Below are positions 26,758 through 36,425 of a stretch of DNA of 64,000 bases, one piece after another. The stretch spans positions 30,348 through 94,347 of the forward strand of contig JAZQUG010000010.1 of assembly GCA_045631225.1 (NCBI GenBank), in the 5' to 3' direction. Position numbers and translations under genes: made by a program. This DNA comes from Fimenecus sp045631225 (lineage in GTDB: Bacteria > Bacillota > Clostridia > Oscillospirales > Acutalibacteraceae). The notes under the pieces were generated by a model. The model was given only the letters and a program-made list of their open reading frames with translations, did no database searches and was not told the DNA's origin. Position 1 is the stretch's first letter, and every line of letters begins with the position of its first letter.

Positions 26758-28104
26758 CTATTTTGTCAGGACTCCTCCATCACTGTACAGCAATATGAGA
26801 ATATTATCTTCTTCACCGGTCATACAATCAATGTAAACAAGCAAATCCTGACCTTCATCTGTTTTACAATGAATTTCATAACATAACTGTTCTGTTGACC
26901 ATTCTGTTGGAATAACACAAAGCTGGCTGTCAATAACCTTTAATTGATTATTTAATTGGTTTTCAGCCTGTGATTTTGATAAACTGACATTCAATTTATC
27001 TCTTTCAACATGATTGGAAATATATCCGGTTGCGTCAAATGATAAAACATCACCCTTTTCAAGGCAAACTGAAACCTTGATTAAATCGGGATACATAATA
27101 ATTCCGTCCTGAACAGATGCAAAGTTTATTGTACATATACCGTCGTCGGTAAAGTAATAGCTTTCCTTCATGTTTTTATAGCCGATTTTATTAAGATAAT
27201 TTTTTGCATTTCTTACGGCTTCGCTGTACTTGATTTTTGTTTCACCGGAGAATTCGGAGTTCAGCATATAGCAAGGCTTACCACCTTGCTTTGTGATTGC
27301 AACTGTACAGTTTTTTCCTTTAAAAACGAAGCAGGGAATATCACCGTTTTCCTCGTGTGATAAGACGAGATTATCCTTTTCTGAAACGCAAATATTTTTT
27401 GCAATTTCAAGTGCTTTTTCTTTAGTGACTTCTTGAAGATTATTTAAATATTTAGGTTCTCTTTGAGTCAGGTGGTCTGAAAATGGTCCGTCATAAATAA
27501 GTGTCGGTATATCAGTCATTGTCTGTTCTGTATCCTCAAAACCCTGACTTGCAATTTTCAGGTCACTGTTATTGTTCATTATGGTTGAGTCGATTTCTTC
27601 AAAAGAAAAGTTACCGTTTTGCATGTCGTGACACATCTGATTAATCTGCTTGTTAAGGTCGTTACAGAATGAATATAACTCTTTTAATTGTGTTCGTTCC
27701 TTTTCTGTGAGTTTTTCACCCTTTGCACTTTTTCTTTCAAGAGACATAACAAATTCTCCGACCTGTGAAAGAAATTTGTATGTGTTACTAATCGTGTTTT
27801 CACCGGTAGGTAACATAGAAAGACATGTTTTTGCTCCTGAAGACTCTCTCCACAATTCTGCAGATAGCTTTGAAAGCATTGTTGGTGTGCTGACGTAAAT
27901 TGTTTTTTCAAGATTAGTTGAAATGTTATTAAGATTTTCATCAAGTGCCATTAATGCCATTTGTTTTGCCAGTGTTGCTTCTTGTTCATATCTGTTTGCT
28001 TTAATTGTCTGTACAACAGAAGAAATAAGCAGAACAATAATAAGTGAAGAGGTGAATAATATAATTCTTGCTTTTTTTCGGGTCAAAAAAGCCGTTTTTT
28101 CCAA
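26758..28104 (-). CDS. ypeB: spore germination protein YpeB
   Basis: Partner of the cortex-lytic enzyme SleB in spore germination; anchored in the inner spore membrane. One transmembrane helix near the N-terminus (IILFTSSLIIVLLISSVV) is followed by a coiled region, the family motif LIYDGPFSDH, and YPEB/PepSY-like repeats (ALEIAKNICV, AVRNAKNYLNKIGY). The start is read as TTG at 28104 because AAAGGAG lies eight bases before it, giving about 448 residues; longer frames have no ribosome site. No sleB is seen beside it, unlike Bacillus. It is strong evidence for sporulation. Confidence 0.85.
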   Translation of the reverse strand: MEKTAFLTRKKARIILFTSSLIIVLLISSVVQTIKANRYEQEATLAKQMALMALDENLNNISTNLEKTIYVSTPTMLSKLSAELWRESSGAKTCLSMLPTGENTISNTYKFLSQVGEFVMSLERKSAKGEKLTEKERTQLKELYSFCNDLNKQINQMCHDMQNGNFSFEEIDSTIMNNNSDLKIASQGFEDTEQTMTDIPTLIYDGPFSDHLTQREPKYLNNLQEVTKEKALEIAKNICVSEKDNLVLSHEENGDIPCFVFKGKNCTVAITKQGGKPCYMLNSEFSGETKIKYSEAVRNAKNYLNKIGYKNMKESYYFTDDGICTINFASVQDGIIMYPDLIKVSVCLEKGDVLSFDATGYISNHVERDKLNVSLSKSQAENQLNNQLKVIDSQLCVIPTEWSTEQLCYEIHCKTDEGQDLLVYIDCMTGEEDNILILLYSDGGVLTK

Positions 28105-28184
28105 ATATAAGCACTCCTTTAAACTTTTGGAAATATTGTTTACAAAAAATTTAAAAATATACTCGAAAAAATTGCATTTTTTAT

Positions 28185-28213
28185 TTGCCAAATGACTTAA
28201 TGTGTAGTATAAT
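28185..28213 (+). promoter_or_regulatory. promoter of the cysteine desulfurase operon
   Basis: TTGCCA (28185-28190), a 17-base spacer and a perfect TATAAT (28208-28213), giving a short leader before the GTG start at 28250. Confidence 0.8.
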
Positions 28214-28249
28214 TACTATGTTTAAGTATGTAAAATGGGGGCAAAGAAT

Positions 28250-29377
28250 GTGAACGTTTATCTTGACAATAGTGCAACGACAAAACCGTGTGAAAAATCT
28301 GTTAAAAAAGCACTTGAAATGATGAACGAAAACTTTGGTAATCCGTCTTCGCTTCACGCTTGTGGCTTCAATGCAAAAAAGGAATTAGACAATGCTCGCA
28401 GAAGTGTTTCATCTTTTCTTGGATGTGAGGAAAATGAAGTGTATTTTACACCAAGCGGAACAGTGGCAAACAATACAGCAATTTTTGGTGCTGAAAAAGT
28501 CCGTCGTCGTGATGGTAAAAAGGTAGTTACCACATTGTTTGAACATCCAAGTGTACTTAAGTGCTTTGAAACTCTTGAGGAACAGGGCTATGATGTTGTT
28601 TATCTGAAACCTGATTCTAAAGGAAAAATCAATCTCAGTGAGCTTTCAAATGCAGTTGATACAAATACAATTCTTGTAAGTGTAATGGCTGTTAATAACG
28701 AGGTTGGTTCTATTCAGGACATTTCAAAGATTAAAGGTATTATTAAAGAAAATAAATCAAAAGCATATTTCCATTGTGATGCTGTTCAGGCTTTTGGAAA
28801 GATTACATTAAAGCCTAAAAAGCTTGGTATTGACCTTATGAGCATGAGTGCTCATAAAATTCATGGTGTAAAAGGTGCCGGTGCATTGTTTGTAAGCAAT
28901 GGTATCCGTATTCTTCCGCATATTGCCGGTGGTGGTCAGGAAAATGGTCTGATTTCAGGAACTGAACCAATGCCCGCAATCTGTGCTTTTGGTGAGGCAG
29001 TCAATGACATCGGTAGTGTTGAGAGAAATTACCACAATGTTCAATGTGTAAGAGATTACTTTATTGATAAAATCAGCACTATTGATAAAGTTTATGTAAA
29101 CTCACCTGAAGATGCATTGCCATATATTGTTAACATTTCTGTTGAGGGTGTACCATCACAGGTGATGCTCAATTCATTATCATCTATGGGAATTTATGTT
29201 TCAGCCGGTTCTGCCTGTTCAAAAGGACACAGAAGTAATGTTCTTACAGCTATGGGTGTTCTGCCAAAAAGCATTGATAGTGCAATAAGAATAAGCTTGT
29301 CAAAATTTACCATAGAAAATGATATGGAAATATTGTATAATGGAATACAAGAAACCGTTAACCGTGTCAGGAGATGA
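28250..29377 (+). CDS. cysteine desulfurase (NifS/IscS type)
   Basis: PLP enzyme that takes sulfur from cysteine as an enzyme-bound persulfide. The N-terminal motif VYLDNSATTKP, the PLP lysine in SMSAHKIHGVKGAG and the catalytic Cys in YVSAGSACSKGHRSNV are all present; about 375 residues. The next gene is thiI, so it most likely supplies sulfur for 4-thiouridine in tRNA. GTG at 28250 is the likely start, with a GGGGG site eight bases upstream. Its stop overlaps the start region of thiI. Confidence 0.94.
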   Translation: MNVYLDNSATTKPCEKSVKKALEMMNENFGNPSSLHACGFNAKKELDNARRSVSSFLGCEENEVYFTPSGTVANNTAIFGAEKVRRRDGKKVVTTLFEHPSVLKCFETLEEQGYDVVYLKPDSKGKINLSELSNAVDTNTILVSVMAVNNEVGSIQDISKIKGIIKENKSKAYFHCDAVQAFGKITLKPKKLGIDLMSMSAHKIHGVKGAGALFVSNGIRILPHIAGGGQENGLISGTEPMPAICAFGEAVNDIGSVERNYHNVQCVRDYFIDKISTIDKVYVNSPEDALPYIVNISVEGVPSQVMLNSLSSMGIYVSAGSACSKGHRSNVLTAMGVLPKSIDSAIRISLSKFTIENDMEILYNGIQETVNRVRR

Positions 29378-29379
29378 AT

Positions 29380-30552
29380 ATGAAAGAGATTATATTGATT
29401 AAGAATGGTGAGCTTGCCTTAAAGGGTCTTAACCGTTCTACATTTGAAGATATATTGATAAAAAATATCCGTAAACGAATTAAACCTTTTGGTGAGTTTG
29501 AATACAGAAAAGAGCAATCAACAGTTTCTGTCATACCGATGGATGATTACATAGATATGGATGAGGTCAGTGACAGAATCAGTCGTGTTTTTGGTATTGC
29601 AGCGTACTCAAGAGCCTTGCAGGTTCCAAAGGATATGGAAGTAATACTCAGAGAAGCACCTCAGTATCTTGCTGAACAGTTAAGAGAAGCAAGAACATTT
29701 AAGGTTGAGGGAAAACGCTCGGATAAGAAATTCCCACTTAAGTCACCTGAGATTTCAGCAGAGGTTGGTGGAGCAATTTTAAGTGAATTCCCACATCTTA
29801 AGGTTGATGTAAGAAATCCTGATATTCTTGTTACTATTGAGATAAGAGAAAAGTTTGCTTTTATCCGTGGTAATCAGACAAAGGGTGCAGGTGGTATGCC
29901 GACAGGAACAGCTGGTAAAGCCTCAATCCTTATTTCAGGTGGTATTGATAGTCCTGTTGCTGCTTATATGATGGCAAAACGAGGATTAGTGCTTAATGCA
30001 ATTCACTTTGCTTCTCCACCGTACACATCACCTCAGTCAGAAGAAAAGGTTCATAACCTCCTTCGCAAGGTTTCAAAGTATAGCGGAAATATCTGTTTAT
30101 TGACAGTAGGCTTTACAGAAATTCAAGAGGAAATCAGAGATAAGTGTCCTGAAGAATTATTCACATTGATTATGAGACGGTTTATGATGAGAATTGCTAA
30201 CCGTATTGCTGAAAAGGAAGAGTCCAAAGCGCTTATAACAGGTGAAAGTCTCGGTCAGGTTGCAAGTCAGACGCTGAATGCTCTTGCTTGTACTGATTCA
30301 GTAGTCACAATGCCTGTATTCAGACCGCTCATAGGGCTTGATAAGGAAGAAATAATCAAGGTTTCACGAAAAATTGATACTTTTGATATTTCTATTGAAC
30401 CATATGAAGATTGTTGTACTGTTTTCACTCCAAAGCATCCTAAAACAAAACCACAGATTTCAATTATTGAAACTGCAGAACAAGCTCTTGATATTGAAGG
30501 CTTGATTGAAAGAGCACTCAAAAATGTGACAATCAACAATATTTGTTTTTAG
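29380..30552 (+). CDS. thiI: tRNA 4-thiouridine synthase ThiI
   Basis: Makes s4U8 in tRNA using ATP and sulfur from the desulfurase. It has an N-terminal ferredoxin-like domain, a THUMP domain (residues about 60-165) and the PP-loop ATPase with SGGIDSPVAAYMM. Further ThiI motifs are ALITGESLGQVASQTL and FRPLIGLDKEEI. At about 390 residues there is no C-terminal rhodanese domain, as usual in Firmicutes. The ATG at 29380 has AGGAG six bases upstream; the ATG two codons earlier lies against that site. Confidence 0.95.
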   Translation: MKEIILIKNGELALKGLNRSTFEDILIKNIRKRIKPFGEFEYRKEQSTVSVIPMDDYIDMDEVSDRISRVFGIAAYSRALQVPKDMEVILREAPQYLAEQLREARTFKVEGKRSDKKFPLKSPEISAEVGGAILSEFPHLKVDVRNPDILVTIEIREKFAFIRGNQTKGAGGMPTGTAGKASILISGGIDSPVAAYMMAKRGLVLNAIHFASPPYTSPQSEEKVHNLLRKVSKYSGNICLLTVGFTEIQEEIRDKCPEELFTLIMRRFMMRIANRIAEKEESKALITGESLGQVASQTLNALACTDSVVTMPVFRPLIGLDKEEIIKVSRKIDTFDISIEPYEDCCTVFTPKHPKTKPQISIIETAEQALDIEGLIERALKNVTINNICF

Positions 30553-30561
30553 GAGTAAGGT

Positions 30562-31041
30562 ATGAGTCTTGAGGAAAAGGTTGTAGCTTTACTTCGTGAA
30601 AAGAATCTTGTTTTGTCTTGTGCCGAATCCTGTACAGGAGGGCTTATTGCAAAACGAATTACTGATGTCAGTGGTTCGTCAGCAGTGTTCAACTGCGGTG
30701 TTGTCAGTTACAGTAATGAAATTAAAGAAAGCATACTTGGAGTAAAAAAAGAAACACTTAATCAATTTGGTGCAGTCAGTGAACAGACTGTCCGTGAAAT
30801 GGTTAGGGGAGTACTGAAAATTTCCGGTGCTGATATTGCAGTTTCTGTTTCAGGAATTGCAGGACCAGGTTCGGATAATACAAGCAAGCCTGTCGGTTTG
30901 ATTTATATAGCCGTATCAGACGGAAAAGAAACAGTTGTTAAGGAACTGAATAACAATTTTTCTGATGATATAAGAAACAGTAACAGAACAAGTGCTTCTG
31001 ATGAAGCCTTGAAAATGATAATTAAAATGATAGGAGATTAA
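30562..31041 (+). CDS. pncC: nicotinamide-nucleotide amidohydrolase (CinA C-terminal domain)
   Basis: Stand-alone CinA C-terminal domain that deamidates NMN to NaMN, recycling NAD after ligase reactions. The signature LSCAESCTGGLIAKRIT and the second motif SVSGIAGPGSDNTSKPVGLIYIAV are clear; 159 residues is the standard PncC length. It sits in a dense operon: 9 bases after thiI and 4 bases before the sortase. The N-terminal CinA domain is absent, so the older competence-induced name would mislead. Confidence 0.92.
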   Translation: MSLEEKVVALLREKNLVLSCAESCTGGLIAKRITDVSGSSAVFNCGVVSYSNEIKESILGVKKETLNQFGAVSEQTVREMVRGVLKISGADIAVSVSGIAGPGSDNTSKPVGLIYIAVSDGKETVVKELNNNFSDDIRNSNRTSASDEALKMIIKMIGD

Positions 31042-31045
31042 AACT

Positions 31046-32011
31046 ATGGAAAAGAAAAACAATGCAAATGTCAAAAAGATAGTAATTGCTGTTGTTGCAG
31101 TTATATTGATTGTCGGCGCAGTATTTTTAACAAAATTCTTTATTGATAAGAGTAACACTGACGGTGGTGTTACAAATTCAACACCATCACAGGATGTAAC
31201 AGAAACAACAGAGCCTGAACCAAAGCCTGATTATTCAGAATATGTTGCAAAGAACCCTGAAACAGTAGGTTGGATTACAGTTCCGGGAACAGGCGTTGAT
31301 TTCCCTGTTGTTCAGACAGACAACAACGAATATTATATGAATTATAACTTTGAAAACAAATCAGACTATCGTGGTGCAATCTTTATGGATAAAAACAACG
31401 ATGCTCTTAACCTTGATTCAAATACAATAATTTACGGTCACAATAATTATAAAGACGGTATCGTTTTCTCAGATCTTGCACAGTATGAGGATATCGAATT
31501 CTATAAAGAACATCCTGTAATCGAATTCAACACACTTGATAAGTATTATAAGTGGAAGATTTATGCTGTAATTCTTACAAACCGTTTACCTAAAGAAGAT
31601 AACGGCTATGTGTTCAACTATATCTATCCTCACAACTTTGAAGGCGTAAATTACAACGGTTATGTTAATGAATTGAACAAGAGAACATTGTATTTCACAG
31701 GCGTTGATGTAAAAGAGGGTGATAAGTTCTTAACATTACAGACATGTGTAAGAAACTTTGATATTTCAGGAAATTCAAAATATCCACATAACTATACATC
31801 AGGCGGTTCTTCATATTATCGTGCTCAGGGCGGTATCGTTATTATTGCACGTGCTGTAAGACCGGGTGAGGACCCAACTGTAGATACATCAAAGGCATAT
31901 ATCAATGAAAATCCGAAGTATCCGCAGATTTATTATGATAAGCATGGTATTACTAATCCGTTCAAGAATGATGTACAGTGGAAACCAAAAGCTGTTGAGG
32001 TTAAAAAATAA
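31046..32011 (+). CDS. class B sortase
   Basis: Membrane-anchored transpeptidase. An N-terminal helix (residues about 11-29) is followed by a Thr/Pro/Glu linker and the sortase barrel. All three active residues are present: H132 in TIIYGHNNY, C234 in TLQTCVRN and R269 in IIARAVR. The insertions between strands fit class B. 321 residues. No nearby protein carries an obvious sorting signal. The stop codon overlaps the next ATG (TAATG), coupling it to a second, altered sortase. Sortase B enzymes attach haem proteins or pilins; the substrate here is not identified. Confidence 0.9.
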   Translation: MEKKNNANVKKIVIAVVAVILIVGAVFLTKFFIDKSNTDGGVTNSTPSQDVTETTEPEPKPDYSEYVAKNPETVGWITVPGTGVDFPVVQTDNNEYYMNYNFENKSDYRGAIFMDKNNDALNLDSNTIIYGHNNYKDGIVFSDLAQYEDIEFYKEHPVIEFNTLDKYYKWKIYAVILTNRLPKEDNGYVFNYIYPHNFEGVNYNGYVNELNKRTLYFTGVDVKEGDKFLTLQTCVRNFDISGNSKYPHNYTSGGSSYYRAQGGIVIIARAVRPGEDPTVDTSKAYINENPKYPQIYYDKHGITNPFKNDVQWKPKAVEVKK

Positions 32012-33258
32012 TGAATAAAAAAGAAAACAATAATAATATGCTTTCTTTTGATAAACTTCGTTCGGGTCTTGGAATTGAAGAAGATTTGTCTGATATTAAT
32101 GAAGAAGTGATTTCAAAGGTTAATTCAGCTCAAACTGAAAAAGCTCAGGCTTTTGAGGGGAAATCAGTTGTTGAAAACGGAAAAACTTTTATTGATATTA
32201 CAGACCAGTTTACTTTTAATGAGGAAGAGCCAAAAAGAAATATTGAAATTTCACCGACCACTACAGTAAATCAGGTTAATCCCGTTGTTCCGAAGAAACG
32301 AGTAAAAACCTTTAAGGAAATTTTTGCTGATTTCATTAAGTTTTTTATTCCTGTAAAAGCCGATAGTGGAAAAGATAAAATTCAGAAAATTGCAATGGAT
32401 ATGTCAATTATATTGATTGTTTGTTGTATAATCGGTATTGTTGGGGTTTTCGTTGAAAAGCAAGAGAATTCACTTGTTTCAAATGGCCAGATAGCAACGG
32501 TAGATAAGCTTTCGGACAATAAGTATGTGGAAGCGTGGAAGGAAGCATATGCACAAAGCTCCGGTACAAATTTTCCAACGGGAATGAATTCAAAATATGC
32601 TTATCTCTATTATGTTAATCAGGATTTAGTGGGATGGCTTAAAATAAATAATACTAATCTTGATGTGCAGGTTGTTCAGGGCGATGATAATGAATATTAT
32701 TCATCAAGAGATTTTTATAAAAACTCAAATCAGTATGGTAATCCTTATCTTGATTATAAAAACCGTACTCAAGGTCTTGATGATAATACAATAATTTATG
32801 GTCCGTATATGTCAAATAATCTTATGTTTGCATCACTTGAGCAGTATAAAACTGTTGACGGATATAAAAAGTCGCCATTAATTGAATACAGTACACTGTA
32901 TGAAACATACACTTTTAAGGTTTTTGCAGCTTTTATTTCAACAAGTAATCCTGCAGAAGATAATGGTTTCAGTTATACAACAACAGATTTCATTTCGGAT
33001 GGAAAATTCAGTGAGTTCATTAATAAAGTAAAGTCAAAAAGCATTATAAATACTGATATTTCTGTGCAAACAGATGATAAAATAATAACACTTGTTACAA
33101 CATCTAATGAATTTGATGGTGCAAGACTCGTTGTTATGGGCAGATTAGTTCGTGAGAATGAGTCTGCAGAGGTTGATGTAAACTCTGTTACTCTTAATGC
33201 ATCACCTGAATATCCGCAAGCGTGGTATGATAATAAGAGTAATAATCCATTTGCATAA
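32011..33258 (+). CDS. sortase-B-like protein lacking catalytic His and Cys
   Basis: 415-residue membrane protein built like its upstream neighbour: a long cytoplasmic N-terminal part (about 125 residues), a transmembrane helix (MSIILIVCCIIGIVGVFV), then a sortase fold (VGWLKINNTNLDVQVVQGDDNEYY). The catalytic positions are changed: the YGHN motif reads YGPY (P265) and TLQTC reads TLVTT (T364), while the Arg in VVMGRLVR (R378) remains. It should therefore be inactive as a transpeptidase. The frame is fully open, so it is not simply a decaying gene. It overlaps the active sortase gene by one base and probably works with it. Confidence 0.85.
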   Translation: MNKKENNNNMLSFDKLRSGLGIEEDLSDINEEVISKVNSAQTEKAQAFEGKSVVENGKTFIDITDQFTFNEEEPKRNIEISPTTTVNQVNPVVPKKRVKTFKEIFADFIKFFIPVKADSGKDKIQKIAMDMSIILIVCCIIGIVGVFVEKQENSLVSNGQIATVDKLSDNKYVEAWKEAYAQSSGTNFPTGMNSKYAYLYYVNQDLVGWLKINNTNLDVQVVQGDDNEYYSSRDFYKNSNQYGNPYLDYKNRTQGLDDNTIIYGPYMSNNLMFASLEQYKTVDGYKKSPLIEYSTLYETYTFKVFAAFISTSNPAEDNGFSYTTTDFISDGKFSEFINKVKSKSIINTDISVQTDDKIITLVTTSNEFDGARLVVMGRLVRENESAEVDVNSVTLNASPEYPQAWYDNKSNNPFA

Positions 33259-33293
33259 TATAAAAAAGTAGGGAAGAAGAGAGGTTTTTGGAT

Positions 33294-35387
33294 ATGAAAA
33301 CTAAGGTATTGTCACTAAATGTTGATAAAAGTATGTCTTTTACTCATTTTCAGACAAAAATAGAAAATAGCATTAATTCTTTTACTGATGATAGCGTTTT
33401 TATAGAGTTCGAAGACATCAGAGAGATGTTTGTTGCTTTACAAGGTGCTCTTGGAGATGATGGACTTGTAATTACAGCAGTTGATTTGAAAAATTATCTG
33501 AAGTTTAAAAATGCGTTGATTCAGGCATTCGGAACAGAAATTACATATAATTCTGCTGTTCTTAATAAGATTGAATCATTAGAACTTGATGATAAAAAGA
33601 AAAAAGCATTTTCTGCATTCCCTGAACCTGCAACTGTTTTTGTCAGTGAAGATGGTTTGTATTCAGGTATGGTAATGGAGAATGCGAATCAATATCTTGT
33701 TCTTCTTCCGATTGATAATGACAGAATTGATGAGATTTTAAGAAACGGATTTACACCATATTTTAATGAACGTTTTATCTCCGATATAATTGGTAATATT
33801 GATGTTGAACTGTCTTTTTCAGATAAAGTGGCATTGGCTGTCAATACAATTTTAGAGTCCGATTCTCTTGTTGCAGTTAACGGAACAAAAAATGCTGAGG
33901 TTTTTAAAAGTTGTGGTGAGTCTGTTGAAGGATTTGACAGAGCATTTGTTTTCACTCCATATGTTGAGGATAAAGGTAAGGTTAACCCAACAGAATATAC
34001 TGCTCAACTTGCTCGTGCAAGTCTTGATTTGTCAGCTGCAAATATCGGTGCGTGTATCAGTGATATATATTCAAACGGTGACACAAAATACATTTGCATT
34101 GCAGTCTCAAAGGATGATACTGCTCTTGTAAGAAAGCTTTACATGGCAGAAGGTGAGACAGAAAATGACCTTATTGAGAGTGCTGCACTTGAATTAATTG
34201 AGCTTATTGCAGAAAAAGCATCAGGCAAGAGAAGTGTTGGAATTGAGATTACTGATGATAACGCAATAACAGATGAAGATAAAAAGATTGTGAATAAAAA
34301 ACCTTTAGCAATTCTTGCTATTGTTGTTGGTGTTGCAATTATACTTTGTGCTGTAATCGGTCTTGTATTTCAGTCAGATAAAAACGGTGGTTTAGCTGAT
34401 TCTTTTGGTTCAATTTTTAATAAAGAAGAATCAACAACAGACGAAATTACAACAGAACCACCAACAGAAACAACTACTGAAAGTGCTCCTGTTCAGCCAT
34501 ATGACCCAAGTCTTATGAAATTATCTGATTATATTGTATCAAATATTATGAGCATGGAAGAGTCAGAAATCGTAGCAAAGAGTACTGCAGTTAATAGCGT
34601 TGCACCTGAATTTATAACAGTAAATGGTGAACGTATTGACCCTAAAGTTGCTCTTGCAAGACTTATCACAGCCGAGGTGAATCCTCCATATAAGCTTGAA
34701 GCTGCTAAGGCACACGCTGTTGTAGCATATTCTTGTCTTAAGTTCCTTGGTAATGGCTTTAATATTGAGGGTGTAAGAATTTCTGAGGAACCAAGTGATG
34801 TAGTTCTTGCAGCTGTTGAGGATGTATATGGTGAATACCTTAAATTTGGTAATTCACTTGCACTTCCTGTTTATCATGGTATTTCAGCAGGTTCTCCTCT
34901 TGATATGTCAATGAAATTACCTTATCTTAAGAGCATTATGCCTGAAAATATTAATGACTCTAATTCAAAGGATTATGTTTCTGAAAGAATATACTCTGTT
35001 GATGAAATGAGAGCTCTTTTAACTAAAAATAACAGTTCTGTTGTTCTTTCTGATAATCCGGCAGATTGGGTTGTAATCAAAGCTCATAATGCTTCTGTTT
35101 CAGCTGAAGCAGGTTATGTTACAGAAGTTTTATTCAATGGTGCTGCAATGACAGGTATTGAATTCAGAATGAACGTTTTAAATCCTGTTGATTTACCATC
35201 TCTTTGCTTTACAATTACATATGAAGCTGTACTGTCAAGATTTATAGTTAAATCATTTGGTCAGGGTTACGGTATTGGTATGAGCGACGCTGGTGCAAAA
35301 CAACTTTCATCACAGGGCAATACTTATAAAACAATTCTTGAAAAATATTATGAAGGTACTTTAATTGCTAAGGAGGCAATGATATGA
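33294..35387 (+). CDS. membrane protein with cytoplasmic domain and extracellular SpoIID-like domain
   Basis: About 697 residues. Residues 1 to about 335 are soluble and of unknown fold. One transmembrane helix follows (LAILAIVVGVAIILCAVIGLVF), then a Thr/Glu linker and a SpoIID/LytB-type domain, recognisable by ARLITAEVNPPYKLEAAKAH and the closing GQGYGIGMSDAGAKQLSSQG...YEGT. SpoIID is a peptidoglycan lytic transglycosylase of engulfment; this version is a vegetative-looking fusion. The catalytic Glu appears kept (TAEV). The ATG at 33294 has GAGAGG nine bases upstream. It overlaps galE by four bases (ATGA) and lies downstream of the sortase pair. Confidence 0.75.
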   Translation: MKTKVLSLNVDKSMSFTHFQTKIENSINSFTDDSVFIEFEDIREMFVALQGALGDDGLVITAVDLKNYLKFKNALIQAFGTEITYNSAVLNKIESLELDDKKKKAFSAFPEPATVFVSEDGLYSGMVMENANQYLVLLPIDNDRIDEILRNGFTPYFNERFISDIIGNIDVELSFSDKVALAVNTILESDSLVAVNGTKNAEVFKSCGESVEGFDRAFVFTPYVEDKGKVNPTEYTAQLARASLDLSAANIGACISDIYSNGDTKYICIAVSKDDTALVRKLYMAEGETENDLIESAALELIELIAEKASGKRSVGIEITDDNAITDEDKKIVNKKPLAILAIVVGVAIILCAVIGLVFQSDKNGGLADSFGSIFNKEESTTDEITTEPPTETTTESAPVQPYDPSLMKLSDYIVSNIMSMEESEIVAKSTAVNSVAPEFITVNGERIDPKVALARLITAEVNPPYKLEAAKAHAVVAYSCLKFLGNGFNIEGVRISEEPSDVVLAAVEDVYGEYLKFGNSLALPVYHGISAGSPLDMSMKLPYLKSIMPENINDSNSKDYVSERIYSVDEMRALLTKNNSSVVLSDNPADWVVIKAHNASVSAEAGYVTEVLFNGAAMTGIEFRMNVLNPVDLPSLCFTITYEAVLSRFIVKSFGQGYGIGMSDAGAKQLSSQGNTYKTILEKYYEGTLIAKEAMI

Positions 35388-36403
35388 GCATTTTAGTTAC
35401 AGGTGGAGCAGGTTTTATTGGTTCTCACACTTGTGTTGAACTTTTGAATTCAGGATATGAAATTGTTATAGTTGATAATCTTTACAATTCAAGTGAAAAA
35501 TCTCTTGACAGAGTAAGGGAATTGACAGGAAAGGATTTTTCATTCTATCCTTATGATATTCGTGATAAAGAGAATATGCGTAAAGTCTTTGAGAATCATA
35601 AGATTGATGCTTGTATTCACTTTGCAGGTCTTAAGGCAGTTGGTGAAAGCTGTGCAAAGCCATTGGAGTATTATGACAATAACATTGGCGGTACACTTGC
35701 ACTTTGCGAAGTAATGAGAGAATATAATTGTAAAAAAATTGTTTTCAGCTCTTCTGCAACTGTTTACGGCAGCAGCAATATTTCACCACTTAAGGAAGAT
35801 ATGAAAACAGGTGGTACAACAAATCCGTACGGTACAACAAAGTATATGATTGAAATTATACTTGATGATTTCCATAAGGGAGATAACGAATGGGCAGTAA
35901 CACTTCTCCGTTACTTTAACCCGATTGGTGCTCATAAGAGTGGTCGTATCGGTGAAAATCCAAACGGTATTCCTAATAACCTTATGCCATATATCACTCA
36001 GGTTGCAATCGGCAAATTGCCTTGTCTTAACGTTTTCGGTAATGACTACAATACTCATGACGGAACAGGTGTAAGAGACTATATTCACGTTGTTGACTTG
36101 GCACTTGGCCATGTTAAAGCAGTTGAAAAGATTCTTAAGGATGAACCAAAGGTAAATGTATATAATCTTGGTACAGGTAACGGATACAGCGTTCTTGATA
36201 TCGTTAAGGCATTTGAACAGGCTTCAGGACAGAAGATTGAATACAAAATCGCTCCTCGTCGTCCCGGTGACCTTGATGTTTGTTACTCAGATGCTACAAA
36301 GGCATTTGAAGAACTTGGATGGAAAGCTGAAAGAGACCTTCTTGAGATGTGTGAAGACTCATGGAGATGGCAGAGTAATAATCCAAACGGATTTGATGAC
36401 TAA
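35384..36403 (+). CDS. galE: UDP-glucose 4-epimerase
   Basis: Interconverts UDP-glucose and UDP-galactose for galactose use and cell-surface sugars. Extended SDR fold: NAD motif VTGGAGFIGSH at the N-terminus, the Ser-Tyr-Lys active site in FSSSATVYGSS and NPYGTTKYMIE, and the substrate loop RYFNPIGAHKSGRIGE. 339 residues, full length. AAGGAGG overlaps the end of the preceding gene and precedes the ATG by about six bases, so translation is coupled. Confidence 0.95.
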   Translation: MSILVTGGAGFIGSHTCVELLNSGYEIVIVDNLYNSSEKSLDRVRELTGKDFSFYPYDIRDKENMRKVFENHKIDACIHFAGLKAVGESCAKPLEYYDNNIGGTLALCEVMREYNCKKIVFSSSATVYGSSNISPLKEDMKTGGTTNPYGTTKYMIEIILDDFHKGDNEWAVTLLRYFNPIGAHKSGRIGENPNGIPNNLMPYITQVAIGKLPCLNVFGNDYNTHDGTGVRDYIHVVDLALGHVKAVEKILKDEPKVNVYNLGTGNGYSVLDIVKAFEQASGQKIEYKIAPRRPGDLDVCYSDATKAFEELGWKAERDLLEMCEDSWRWQSNNPNGFDD

Positions 36404-36425
36404 TTTTTGTTAAAAGGTGATTTTT

